Source: Synechococcaceae cyanobacterium RL_1_2
GTDB lineage: Bacteria; Cyanobacteriota; Cyanobacteriia; Cyanobacteriales; JAAUPO01
DNA length: 5,445 bases
Direction: 5' to 3'
NCBI GenBank assembly: GCA_012033095.1
Contig: JAAUPO010000201.1
Span: 1-5,445 of the forward strand
Shown here: positions 1-4,884 of the stretch, piece by piece
Position numbering within the stretch: the first letter of the stretch is position 1
How the letters are laid out: each line of letters begins with the position of its first letter
The notes under the pieces: model-generated
Told to the model about the DNA's origin: nothing
Database searches by the model: none
What the model saw: the letters and a program-made list of their open reading frames with translations, nothing else
Made by a program: the position numbers and the translations under genes

Positions 1-29
1 AAAAAAACCGCCCATAACAGAGCGGTTTT
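1..29 (-). terminator. Rho-independent terminator downstream of tRNA-Glu
   Basis: An 8-bp perfect inverted repeat (AAAACCGC at 4-11, GCGGTTTT at 22-29) encloses a 10-nt spacer. Read on the minus strand, downstream of the tRNA, the stem ends in a run of seven T. On the plus strand the same stem is followed by the T-rich stretch 31-50, so it could also stop transcription arriving from the left. Between it and the tRNA the minus-strand transcript is almost pure A. Confidence 0.7.
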
Positions 30-52
30 AGCTTTTTTCTTTTTTTTTTTGA

Positions 53-125
53 TACCCCCAAGGGAATTCGAATCCCTGTCGCCTCCGTGAAAGGGAGGTG
101 TCCTAGGCCTCTAGACGATGGGGGC
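53..125 (-). tRNA. trnE: tRNA-Glu (anticodon UUC)
   Basis: The minus strand folds into a complete 73-nt cloverleaf. The acceptor stem is GCCCCCA with TGGGGGT, with a G-U first pair and discriminator A. The anticodon stem is CCTCC/GGAGG with loop CTTTCAC and anticodon TTC (window 89-91). The T arm is AGGGA-TTCGAAT-TCCCT. CCA is not encoded. The G-U first pair and GGGGGTA end match my recollection of cyanobacterial and plastid tRNA-Glu. In those lineages glutamyl-tRNA also feeds the C5 pathway: glutamyl-tRNA reductase uses it to make 5-aminolevulinate for chlorophyll, haem and bilins, so this RNA serves both translation and pigment synthesis. A near-consensus promoter lies just upstream and a terminator just downstream, so it appears to be a single-gene unit. 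Confidence 0.97.
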
Positions 126-131
126 TTAGGT

Positions 132-150
132 CGTTGTTAGAATCACAACG
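132..150 (-). other. Inverted repeat in tRNA-Glu 5' leader
   Basis: CGTTGT (132-137) and ACAACG (145-150) form a 6-bp stem with a 7-nt loop. It lies between the promoter -10 box and the tRNA, so it would be in the 5' leader of the precursor and could fold before RNase P cleavage. The role is inferred; it could be incidental. Confidence 0.4.
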
Positions 151-156
151 TTTTTA

Positions 157-185
157 AATATATCAACTTAATTTTTTACTGTCAA
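157..185 (-). promoter_or_regulatory. Sigma-70-type promoter of tRNA-Glu
   Basis: On the minus strand there is a perfect -35 box TTGACA (window 180-185), a 17-nt spacer, and a -10 box TATATT (157-162). The expected start near 150 leaves a leader of about 25 nt before the tRNA. It is the strongest promoter-like signal in the window, which suits constant, high-level tRNA expression. Confidence 0.85.
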
Positions 186-243
186 CATATTTTTTCAAAA
201 AACTTGGCGATCCCATCTTCAGCATTAATGATGGTATTTTTGC

Positions 244-257
244 CCTAAAGCTTTAGG
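244..257. promoter_or_regulatory. 14-bp perfect palindrome between divergent promoters
   Basis: CCTAAAG followed by CTTTAGG is a perfect 14-bp palindrome. If one C is bulged the symmetry extends to GCC...GGC (242-258). It lies between the tRNA-Glu promoter (minus strand) and the likely promoter of the response-regulator/phosphatase gene (plus strand). Such symmetry is typical of a site for a dimeric DNA-binding protein. No factor can be named. Confidence 0.4.
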
Positions 258-321
258 CTATCAATAAACCGAAAACTTAGATAACATCAAATAACCTGTC
301 CATAGTCTTGCTAAAAGTACT

Positions 322-327
322 TATAAT
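322..327 (+). promoter_or_regulatory. Candidate -10 box for the phosphatase gene
   Basis: A perfect TATAAT lies 84 bp before the start codon at 412. At 17-nt spacing the -35 position (299-304, TCCATA) is poor, so this would be a promoter of the type lacking a -35 match or needing an activator. The predicted leader is about 78 nt. No other good -10 box stands out in 186-411, and I see no ORF or RNA gene in that stretch. Confidence 0.45.
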
Positions 328-411
328 TTTAAAGAATAGGATCCTTAGTCCGTTGTCTCCATCTCTGTGTTTTTTTAAAACAATCACCCATCTAAACATC
401 CTTAGCCGTCA

Positions 412-1653
412 ATGACAAAATCTAACTTTTCGGAAACTCCCCGTATTTTAGTAGCTGACGATGAAAGGGTAACCCGTATGATGTTAAGTCACCTACTATC
501 CCAATTGGGTTATGAGGTGGTGCAAGCTAATAATGGTCAAGAGTGTTTGGATATTTATAAACAAGGCCAAAAACCGGACATGGTATTACTAGATGCGATG
601 ATGCCGGTGATGGATGGATTTCGGTGCTGTGAGGAGTTGGAAAAGTTATACCAGGAAGAAATAGCCCAAAAGGGATCAGAAGCGATTAGAACGCCGATCT
701 TGATGATCACGGCCCTGGGCGATGATGCCAATGCGGTTGATCGGGCTTTTAGTGTAGGGGCCATTGATTACATTGCCAAACCCATTGAAAAGGCAATTCT
801 CAAACAACGGCTCAAGCGAATTTTAGAGGCCACCGCAGCGGAACGGGCCCTGAGGGAAAATGAAAGTAAATATCGCTCTCTAGTGGATAATCTCAATGAG
901 GTAATTTTTCAAACGGATTTAGAAGGGAATATTACTTTTTTGAATCCAGCTTGGTCAAATATCAGCCAATACTCTTTACCCCAATCTTTAAATAAGTCTT
1001 TTGTGGACTTTATTTATCCCCCCGATCGCGAAATTCATCAACGGAATTTTGACAAAATCAAACATGGGGTGAAGGGGGATTGTCGTTATGCGGTCAGATA
1101 TATTCGCAAAGACAATAGCATTGGTTGGATCGAAATTTATATGAATTTAATGTACCGCTACAACAACTCTATCTTGGGGGTTAGCGGTAGTTTGAACGAT
1201 ATTAGCGATCGTAAAGCCAGGGAAAAATATTTAGAAGTCGAAACCATTACTAATCAAATTTTTGCGGAAGGTTTGAGCTTACGGAAAACCATCCATAAAA
1301 TTCTCAAATCTATTTGTAGTAATTTAGATTGGGATATTGGCCAACTTTGGATGATCGATAGGCAAAATCAGGAATTAACTTGCTGGCAAAGTTGGGTTAA
1401 TCCTGAGAAGAGACATTTTTACAAATTTACTGAAGAATCCATGACCCGGAGCTTACAAATGGGGGAAGGTCTATCGGGGATGGTGGGGGAGGTAATGGAT
1501 TACGCCTGGATTCCCCATATCCAGGATAACCAATACTTTAAACAACGGGAGACGGCAAACAAGTTAGGCATTTGTTCCGCATTTATTATTCCGGTGATGG
1601 ATATTGACGATCGCTTAGGGGCCCTAAATTTTATAGCGATCGCGTACACCTAA
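412..1653 (+). CDS. N-terminal fragment: REC, PAS, most of GAF
   Basis: This 413-aa open frame carries the input half of the phosphatase. The receiver domain has the acidic pair D16/D17, the phospho-acceptor D61 in LLDAMMPVMDG, T100 in MITA, and K123-P124, so all switch residues are present. An insertion of about 15-20 residues follows helix 3 (about 76-93). The PAS domain starts near residue 150 (ESKYRSLVDNLNEVIFQTD) and ends with the typical DISDRKAREK (about 265-272). GAF begins near 275 (TITNQIFAEGLSLRKTI) and includes GEGLSGMVGEV. The genuine frame ends at F407; the last six residues (IAIAYT) come from the wrong frame after the lost T. If translated alone, the product would be a receiver-sensor protein with a truncated GAF and no output domain. 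Confidence 0.75.
   Translation: MTKSNFSETPRILVADDERVTRMMLSHLLSQLGYEVVQANNGQECLDIYKQGQKPDMVLLDAMMPVMDGFRCCEELEKLYQEEIAQKGSEAIRTPILMITALGDDANAVDRAFSVGAIDYIAKPIEKAILKQRLKRILEATAAERALRENESKYRSLVDNLNEVIFQTDLEGNITFLNPAWSNISQYSLPQSLNKSFVDFIYPPDREIHQRNFDKIKHGVKGDCRYAVRYIRKDNSIGWIEIYMNLMYRYNNSILGVSGSLNDISDRKAREKYLEVETITNQIFAEGLSLRKTIHKILKSICSNLDWDIGQLWMIDRQNQELTCWQSWVNPEKRHFYKFTEESMTRSLQMGEGLSGMVGEVMDYAWIPHIQDNQYFKQRETANKLGICSAFIIPVMDIDDRLGALNFIAIAYT
1629..1632 (+). other. Frameshift site 1 (T4, expected T5)
   Basis: The upstream frame reads L-N-F-I-A-I-A-Y-T-stop. Adding one T gives L-N-F-Y-S-D-R-V-H-L-K-D, the usual last strand of a GAF domain, and joins it to the frame that continues through 2525. 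The local string A AAT TTT (1626-1632) fits the X XXY YYZ slippery pattern, so a -1 slip would also join the frames. Confidence 0.8.
1636..1643. repeat. HIP1 octamer GCGATCGC
   Basis: An exact copy of the highly iterated cyanobacterial palindrome lies inside the phosphatase gene just after frameshift site 1. HIP1 is strongly over-represented in many cyanobacterial genomes and is useful here mainly as a taxonomic marker. Confidence 0.9.
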
Positions 1654-1676
1654 AGGATGAAAACTTTCTGCAAACC

Positions 1677-2525
1677 ATGACCAATTTAGGGAAAGTCCTT
1701 GGTCAATTTATTCGCAGACAACAAACAGAAAAAGAACTGCAACTAATTGGCCAATTACTCTCCATGCGCTATCAATCCTATCTAGTGATTGATAAAAATT
1801 TCATTATTGAAAAAATTGCCGATGGTGCAGAAAAGTTTTCTGACTATCCAGATTTAATCTTGAATGGGGCCGATGTCCGCCATGGTTTTCCTGCTTTATC
1901 CGGCTTAGAATCATCCCTTATGGATTTGATTGAGGGCAAAGCCGATAACTTTGAATTAAGTAACGTACCCCGCGATAACGATCGAGATAGTTCCATTAGC
2001 ATCTATATTGTCGCCAATCGTCAGGATGATGGCCCCCACGATCGCTTGTTTATCTTTTTTGAAGAAGTATCGGAAGAACAGGTTCTGAAAAAAGCCCTGT
2101 TGCAAAAGGAAAAAGAAGCATTTTTGCTGTTAGAGCAACTTTCAAAAACCAATAAAACTATGCAATCGGAGTTAGATGGGGCTTCCAACTATGTGCGATC
2201 GCTCCTCCCCGCCCCTGCCCAGGTTGAGAGTGTTAACGTAGATCAAGCGTTCTTGCCCTCAATCCAATTAGGGGGAGATGTCTTTGATTACTATTGGCTC
2301 GATCGGGATCATTTTGTCTTCTATCTCCTAGATGTGGCTGGTCACGGGGTAAAATCCGCCCTATTATCCGTTTCAGTGTTAAACGTCCTCAGGAGTCAAT
2401 CCCTCAATAACACTGACTTTTATGAACCCGGCAGTGTCTTATCCGGTCTCAATCGCGTCTTTCAAATGAACGATCGCGGCGAAGACTATTTCACCATTGG
2501 TATGGAGTCTTCAACCGTCAAATAA
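1677..2525 (+). CDS. Middle fragment: PAS-like region, coiled coil, N-terminal half of PP2C
   Basis: This 282-aa open frame starts at an internal Met (M423 of the reconstructed protein); the frame is actually open from the end of GAF, so the ATG at 1677 is probably not a natural start. It holds the last helix of GAF, a PAS-like segment (QSYLVIDKNFIIEKIADGAEKF; fragment residues about 25-133), a charged helical linker (about 130-175), and the first half of the phosphatase. The phosphatase part includes LGGDVFDYY (metal ligand D201 of the fragment, 623 of the whole) and DVAGHG (D219, 641 of the whole). The last eight residues after YFTI come from the wrong frame. Alone it would lack the C-terminal SDG and DDDFSLL motifs and should be inactive. 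Confidence 0.7.
   Translation: MTNLGKVLGQFIRRQQTEKELQLIGQLLSMRYQSYLVIDKNFIIEKIADGAEKFSDYPDLILNGADVRHGFPALSGLESSLMDLIEGKADNFELSNVPRDNDRDSSISIYIVANRQDDGPHDRLFIFFEEVSEEQVLKKALLQKEKEAFLLLEQLSKTNKTMQSELDGASNYVRSLLPAPAQVESVNVDQAFLPSIQLGGDVFDYYWLDRDHFVFYLLDVAGHGVKSALLSVSVLNVLRSQSLNNTDFYEPGSVLSGLNRVFQMNDRGEDYFTIGMESSTVK
2195..2202. repeat. HIP1 octamer GCGATCGC
   Basis: This is the second exact HIP1 copy, inside the phosphatase gene just before the PP2C domain. Two exact copies in 5.4 kb, with many near-matches (for example around 1203, 1608, 2470, 3367, 3877, 4337 and 5431), support a cyanobacterial origin. Confidence 0.9.
2497..2498 (+). other. Frameshift site 2 (TT, expected TTT)
   Basis: The upstream frame reads Y-F-T-I-G-M-E-S-S-T-V-K-stop. 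Adding one T gives Y-F-T-I-W-Y-G-V-F-N-R, the standard SpoIIE-type PP2C strand, and joins directly to SAGHPPG and the final frame. The surrounding bases (ACCATTGG) do not form a slippery heptamer. Confidence 0.8.
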
Positions 2526-2620
2526 AAAGACTAGTATATGGCTCAGCGGGCCACCCTCCAGGGTGTATTATCGGCAAAAATCAAACCCGCCTGCTCAACT
2601 CCCTAGATGTCCCGATCGGG

Positions 2621-2884
2621 ATGGTTGAAGGCATAGATTTTTCCCAAGAAATGGTCTCCATCGAAGAAGGAGAAAGCATTTATATTTTTAGTGATGGAGT
2701 CTATGAAATTGAACATAGTCCCGATCAATTATGGGGCATGGACAACTTTATTTCCTATCTCAGTAACATACACTATCGATCTGAGAATCCTTGTCAAGAA
2801 ATTTTAGCCCATGCCCAAAATGTCCATTGGAAAAAATCCCTCGACGACGACTTTTCCCTATTAAAAGTTAATTTGATTGGGTAA
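2621..2884 (+). CDS. C-terminal fragment of PP2C phosphatase domain
   Basis: The 87-aa open frame begins at M738 of the reconstructed protein. Coding similarity in this frame extends back to about 2499 (WYGVFNRQIKRLVYGSAGHPPG), so the ATG at 2621 is internal rather than a true start. It contains the late PP2C motifs: YIFSDGVYE (D762 of the whole protein, a metal ligand in this family) and LDDDFSLL (D811-D813) near the C terminus. The stop at 2882-2884 lies inside the 3' end of the convergent STAS gene, overlapping it by 17 bp. On its own it lacks GGD and DVAGHG and cannot be a working phosphatase. Confidence 0.7.
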   Translation: MVEGIDFSQEMVSIEEGESIYIFSDGVYEIEHSPDQLWGMDNFISYLSNIHYRSENPCQEILAHAQNVHWKKSLDDDFSLLKVNLIG

Positions 2885-3199
2885 TCATTGCCATTTCAAA
2901 GGCTGAGCGATCTTCATAGGTTTTAAAAACTTGGCGCATTTTAGTTAATTCAAAAATCAACTTGACCTGATCTCCTAAAGAGCAGATAAAAAACCAATGC
3001 CCATGCCCCGTAAAGATTTTTGAATAGCGACTAATGCTCCTAAGCCAGCACTATCCATAAACGTCACTTCTTTGAGATCCACTAAAATTTTTTCCGGTTT
3101 TTCTTCTAAGGTTTTAGTAACAGAATCTATTTGCTCCCGCAGCTCATTGCCTTTTGTATTGTCCAACATGCCAGAGGGGGTAAATATTTTGATATTCAT
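2868..3199 (-). pseudogene. STAS-domain anti-sigma factor antagonist, frameshifted
   Basis: The visible frame from the ATG at 3199 gives 74 aa, ending at a stop at 2975-2977. This is too short for a STAS protein, which is usually about 110 aa. The first 70 residues match the family: NIKIFTPSGMLD at the N terminus, KILVDLKEVTFMDSAGLG with the predicted phosphorylatable Ser50, then LVAIQKSLRGMGIG. Adding one base to the A run 2988-2993 (T run on the coding strand) continues as FICSLGDQVKLIFELT, then KMRQVF and YEDRSAFE, the normal C-terminal half, ending at the stop 2868-2870 with 110 aa. In SpoIIAA/RsbV proteins the unphosphorylated form binds an anti-sigma kinase and frees its target; a PP2C phosphatase reactivates the phosphorylated form. 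The convergent, 3'-overlapping neighbour is such a phosphatase. No good Shine-Dalgarno is seen. Confidence 0.85.
2988..2993 (-). other. Frameshift site 3 in STAS gene (A6, expected A7)
   Basis: On the coding strand GGT TTT TTA TCT runs to an early TAG. One more T gives GGT TTT TTT ATC TGC and the conserved second half of the STAS fold. T TTT TTA here is a textbook -1 slippery heptamer, so a ribosomal slip would also restore the frame. Confidence 0.8.
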
Positions 3200-3213
3200 A
3201 TCTTTAAAGATAT
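3198..3213. promoter_or_regulatory. 16-bp perfect palindrome at the STAS start codon
   Basis: ATATCTTT followed by AAAGATAT is a perfect 16-bp palindrome; its last two coding-strand bases are the AT of the STAS start codon. As DNA it could be an operator. As RNA it could form a 6-bp hairpin with a UUAA loop covering the ribosome-binding region. Both roles are inferred. Confidence 0.4.
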
Positions 3214-3220
3214 TTATGTA

Positions 3221-3232
3221 TTAAGTACTTAA
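3221..3232. promoter_or_regulatory. 12-bp perfect palindrome upstream of STAS gene
   Basis: TTAAGTACTTAA is perfectly self-complementary and lies 7 bp beyond the 16-bp palindrome, in the likely leader or promoter of the STAS gene. The AT-rich context makes chance symmetry more likely than for the longer site. Confidence 0.3.
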
Positions 3233-3501
3233 AATGTAAGATCCGTTGCTCTATCATCTTACCGATTTATTATCTCAGATCAGTCAACTCTATGACGGGT
3301 TTCTCGAAAAACTTAACTCAGCAATTCACCTAAACTAACCAACGTTGCTCAAAGTATTGTTGACGGCGATCGAAACTATGGGTTTATTCCCATTAACATT
3401 ACATAGCTGTGGTTACAAGCATTAGTCATGGCTTCCGATAGTGTAAGGCCTTGTTCCGGCGTATCCTACCTTCCCCAACGATGACTATAATTAACGAAGC
3501 C
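3233..3501. other. Intergenic region without a recognisable gene
   Basis: No ORF of useful length with coding character is seen on either strand. It should hold the STAS promoter (minus strand): TTGACT is present at 3282-3287, but the TAAGAT at 3256-3261 is 20 nt away, so the pairing is poor. A TATAAT at 3486-3491 on the plus strand lies just before the 111-bp repeat. Nothing else could be assigned. Confidence 0.5.
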
Positions 3502-3612
3502 AGGACTGACCCAAAAATTTCGATTCTGTCCTGGGAGCTATGATCTTTGGGGACAATCGTTCAAGCAAGTCCTCCAAATTTGGGGGATTCAGGGGGCTTG
3601 TGCGTAAGTCCT
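3502..3612 (+). mobile_element. MITE-like 111-bp repeat, copy 1
   Basis: This 111-bp unit recurs at 5240-5350 in the same orientation. A hand alignment gives 97 of 111 positions identical with no gaps. The ends are imperfect terminal inverted repeats: AGGACTGACCCAAAA at the left, and a right end whose complement reads AGGACTTACGCACAA. It has no coding capacity, so it would be a non-autonomous element moved in trans. The pentamer GAAGC occurs at 3496-3500 and 3614-3618, one base outside each end, and may be a target duplication. The interior (TCCAAATTTGGGGGATTCAG) resembles G-rich repeats common between cyanobacterial genes. The insertion lies between the STAS and TRAP genes, ending 75 bp before the TRAP start codon. 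Confidence 0.75.
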
Positions 3613-3646
3613 AGAAGCAATACCATTCCTTGTTAGGTTTCTCCTG

Positions 3647-3652
3647 TATAAT
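3647..3652 (+). promoter_or_regulatory. Candidate -10 box for the TRAP binding-protein gene
   Basis: A perfect TATAAT lies 35 bp before the start codon at 3688, giving a leader of about 29 nt. The -35 position at 17-nt spacing (3624-3629, CATTCC) is weak; TTGTTA at 3630-3635 is too close. The 111-bp repeat ends about 11 bp before the -35 position, so it may contribute upstream promoter sequence. Confidence 0.45.
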
Positions 3653-3687
3653 TTGCTGTTGCGATCTAACCTAATTTTGTTCCTGCT

Positions 3688-4791
3688 ATGCAACGTCGTG
3701 ATCTGCTCCGTAACTTTGCGATTAGTGCCGGTACTGCTACGGTGGTTTCTGCCTGTCAAAATGCCACTAATGCCCCTAGGGTAGAAGCGGATGATTTACC
3801 AAAGCTAAATTGGAAAATGGCCACTAGTTGGCCAAAATCGTTGGAAACTATTTTTGGTGGGGCCCAAACCGTTGCCGATCGCGTGGGAGCCATGACCGGC
3901 GGTAAATTCACCATTGAATGTTACCAGGCCGATGAGATTGTGCCCGGTTTACAGGTATTGGATGCGGTGGAAAACGCCACTGTCCAATGTGGCCACACCG
4001 CAGGCTATTACTATGCGGGTAAAAATCCGGCCCTTAATTTTGCCACCGGTATTCCCTTTGGTCTCAATGCAGCTCAACAAAATGCGTGGTTGTACCAAGG
4101 GGGAGGGTTAGAGTTAATGCAAAAGGTCTATGGGGAATTTAATATTATTAATTTTCCCGCAGGCAATACGGGGGGACAAATGGGGGGATGGTTTAAAAAG
4201 GAAATTAAAACCGTTCAGGATCTCCAAGGTTTAAAGATGCGTATCCCTGGCTTTGGGGGAGAAGTAATGAGCCAATTGGGGGTTAATGTGCAAGTGCTCC
4301 CTGGTGGGGAAATTTACCTTGCCTTGGAACGGGGCGCGATCGATGCAGCGGAATGGATTGGCCCCTACGATGATGAAAAACTTGGTTTAAATAAAGCTGC
4401 TAGCTATTACTATTACCCTGGATGGTGGGAACCTGGCCCGAGCTTAGATTTAATCATCAACCTGGAAGCCTGGGCCCAATTACCACCGGTCTATCAAGAG
4501 ATTGTTAAAACGGCAGCCTTAGAATCCAATATTAATATGCTTGCCCGTTATAATTCCCTAAATGGGGAAGCCTTAAAGCGTCTAGTGGATTCCGGTACGA
4601 CCCTCGCAATTTATAGTGATGAAATTATGGCAGCAGCAAAGAAAATCACTGAAGATATTTTGACTAAAAATGCGGCGAGCAGTCCCCAATTTAAGGAAAT
4701 CTATGCTCAATGGTCTCAGTTTAAAGCCACCGTTTCTAATTGGAACAATATCAATGAATTGAGTTTAGCTCGGTTTAACAGTGGTCAGTAG
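3688..4791 (+). CDS. TRAP transporter substrate-binding protein (DctP family, 2-oxoacid/lactate type), Tat lipoprotein-like
   Basis: This intact 367-aa protein has the full length expected of the family. The N terminus MQRRDLLRNFAISAG has the twin arginines of a Tat signal, followed by VSAC, a lipobox-like site predicting lipidation at Cys23. It would thus be exported folded and anchored in the periplasm. The mature part begins with LNWKMATSWPKSLETIF. DLQGLKMRIPGFGGEVM carries the conserved carboxylate-binding Arg185. ALERGAIDAAEWIGPYDDE (211-230) and YYYYPGWWEPGP (240-251) are hallmarks of the TakP/LakP-like branch, whose members bind 2-oxoacids, lactate or similar monocarboxylates, often with a metal ion. 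TRAP systems couple uptake to sodium or proton gradients through DctQ and DctM membrane subunits, but none is encoded nearby, so partners must lie elsewhere if it works in transport. The start codon is placed directly before the twin-arginine signal; no Shine-Dalgarno is evident. The substrate is inferred, not shown. Confidence 0.93.
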   Translation: MQRRDLLRNFAISAGTATVVSACQNATNAPRVEADDLPKLNWKMATSWPKSLETIFGGAQTVADRVGAMTGGKFTIECYQADEIVPGLQVLDAVENATVQCGHTAGYYYAGKNPALNFATGIPFGLNAAQQNAWLYQGGGLELMQKVYGEFNIINFPAGNTGGQMGGWFKKEIKTVQDLQGLKMRIPGFGGEVMSQLGVNVQVLPGGEIYLALERGAIDAAEWIGPYDDEKLGLNKAASYYYYPGWWEPGPSLDLIINLEAWAQLPPVYQEIVKTAALESNINMLARYNSLNGEALKRLVDSGTTLAIYSDEIMAAAKKITEDILTKNAASSPQFKEIYAQWSQFKATVSNWNNINELSLARFNSGQ

Positions 4792-4884
4792 TATAGCAAG
4801 TCATAACTAGGTCATAAGATGAAGATCCTTACTAGACTTGGCTTTCAATGCACTCAATGCCACAAGCTATTTAGGATTGCTATA
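4792..4884. mobile_element. 93-bp MITE-like element after the TRAP stop codon
   Basis: The ends are inverted repeats: TATAGCAAGTCATAACTAG (4792-4810) pairs with the complement of 4867-4884 (TATAGCAATCCTAAATAG). The first 8 bp are perfect; the rest match with one gap and two mismatches. If the element proper is TAGCAA...TTGCTA, it is flanked by TA on each side, as for elements that duplicate a TA target (IS630/Tc1-mariner group). There is no coding capacity. It begins at the base after the TRAP stop codon. Its folded transcript might also act on the 3' end of that mRNA. Confidence 0.6.

Larger units (their letters stand above)
412..2884 (+). pseudogene. Response regulator-PAS-GAF-PP2C (SpoIIE-type) phosphatase, frameshifted twice
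   Basis: Three consecutive reading frames make up one protein. Each step moves the frame by -1, as expected from two single-base losses: one at the T run 1629-1632, one at TT 2497-2498. Restoring one T at each gives 824 aa. Domains in order are REC (about 10-135), PAS (150-270), GAF (275-437), a PAS-like region (447-555), a charged coiled-coil linker (552-597), and a SpoIIE/RsbU-type PP2C phosphatase (about 600-824). In this family the output is removal of phosphate from a serine on a STAS anti-sigma-factor antagonist; REC phosphorylation and PAS/GAF ligands would tune it. The protein appears cytosolic, with no signal peptide or membrane segment. The start at 412 leaves the usual short N-terminal tail before REC; there is no clear Shine-Dalgarno. 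A convergent STAS gene overlaps its 3' end, supporting a functional pair. As written, the sequence cannot give a full-length product by normal translation. Sequencing error, real decay or frameshifting are discussed under findings. Confidence 0.85.

Noticed and set aside
555..764. Minus-strand 69-codon open frame
   Set aside because: It lies opposite the receiver domain, which has all its switch residues in the plus frame. The antisense translation resembles no family and is a shadow.
3256..3287. Promoter for the STAS gene (TTGACT with TAAGAT)
   Set aside because: The boxes are 20 nt apart, outside normal spacing, and no better pair is visible; not strong enough to list as a promoter.
3428..3484. 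Short plus-strand ORF (MASDSVRPCSGVSYLPQR)
   Set aside because: Eighteen codons, no ribosome-binding site and no recognisable similarity; chance length.
3914..4111. Plus-strand 65-codon open frame
   Set aside because: It is out of frame inside the well-conserved TRAP binding-protein gene; composition is not protein-like.
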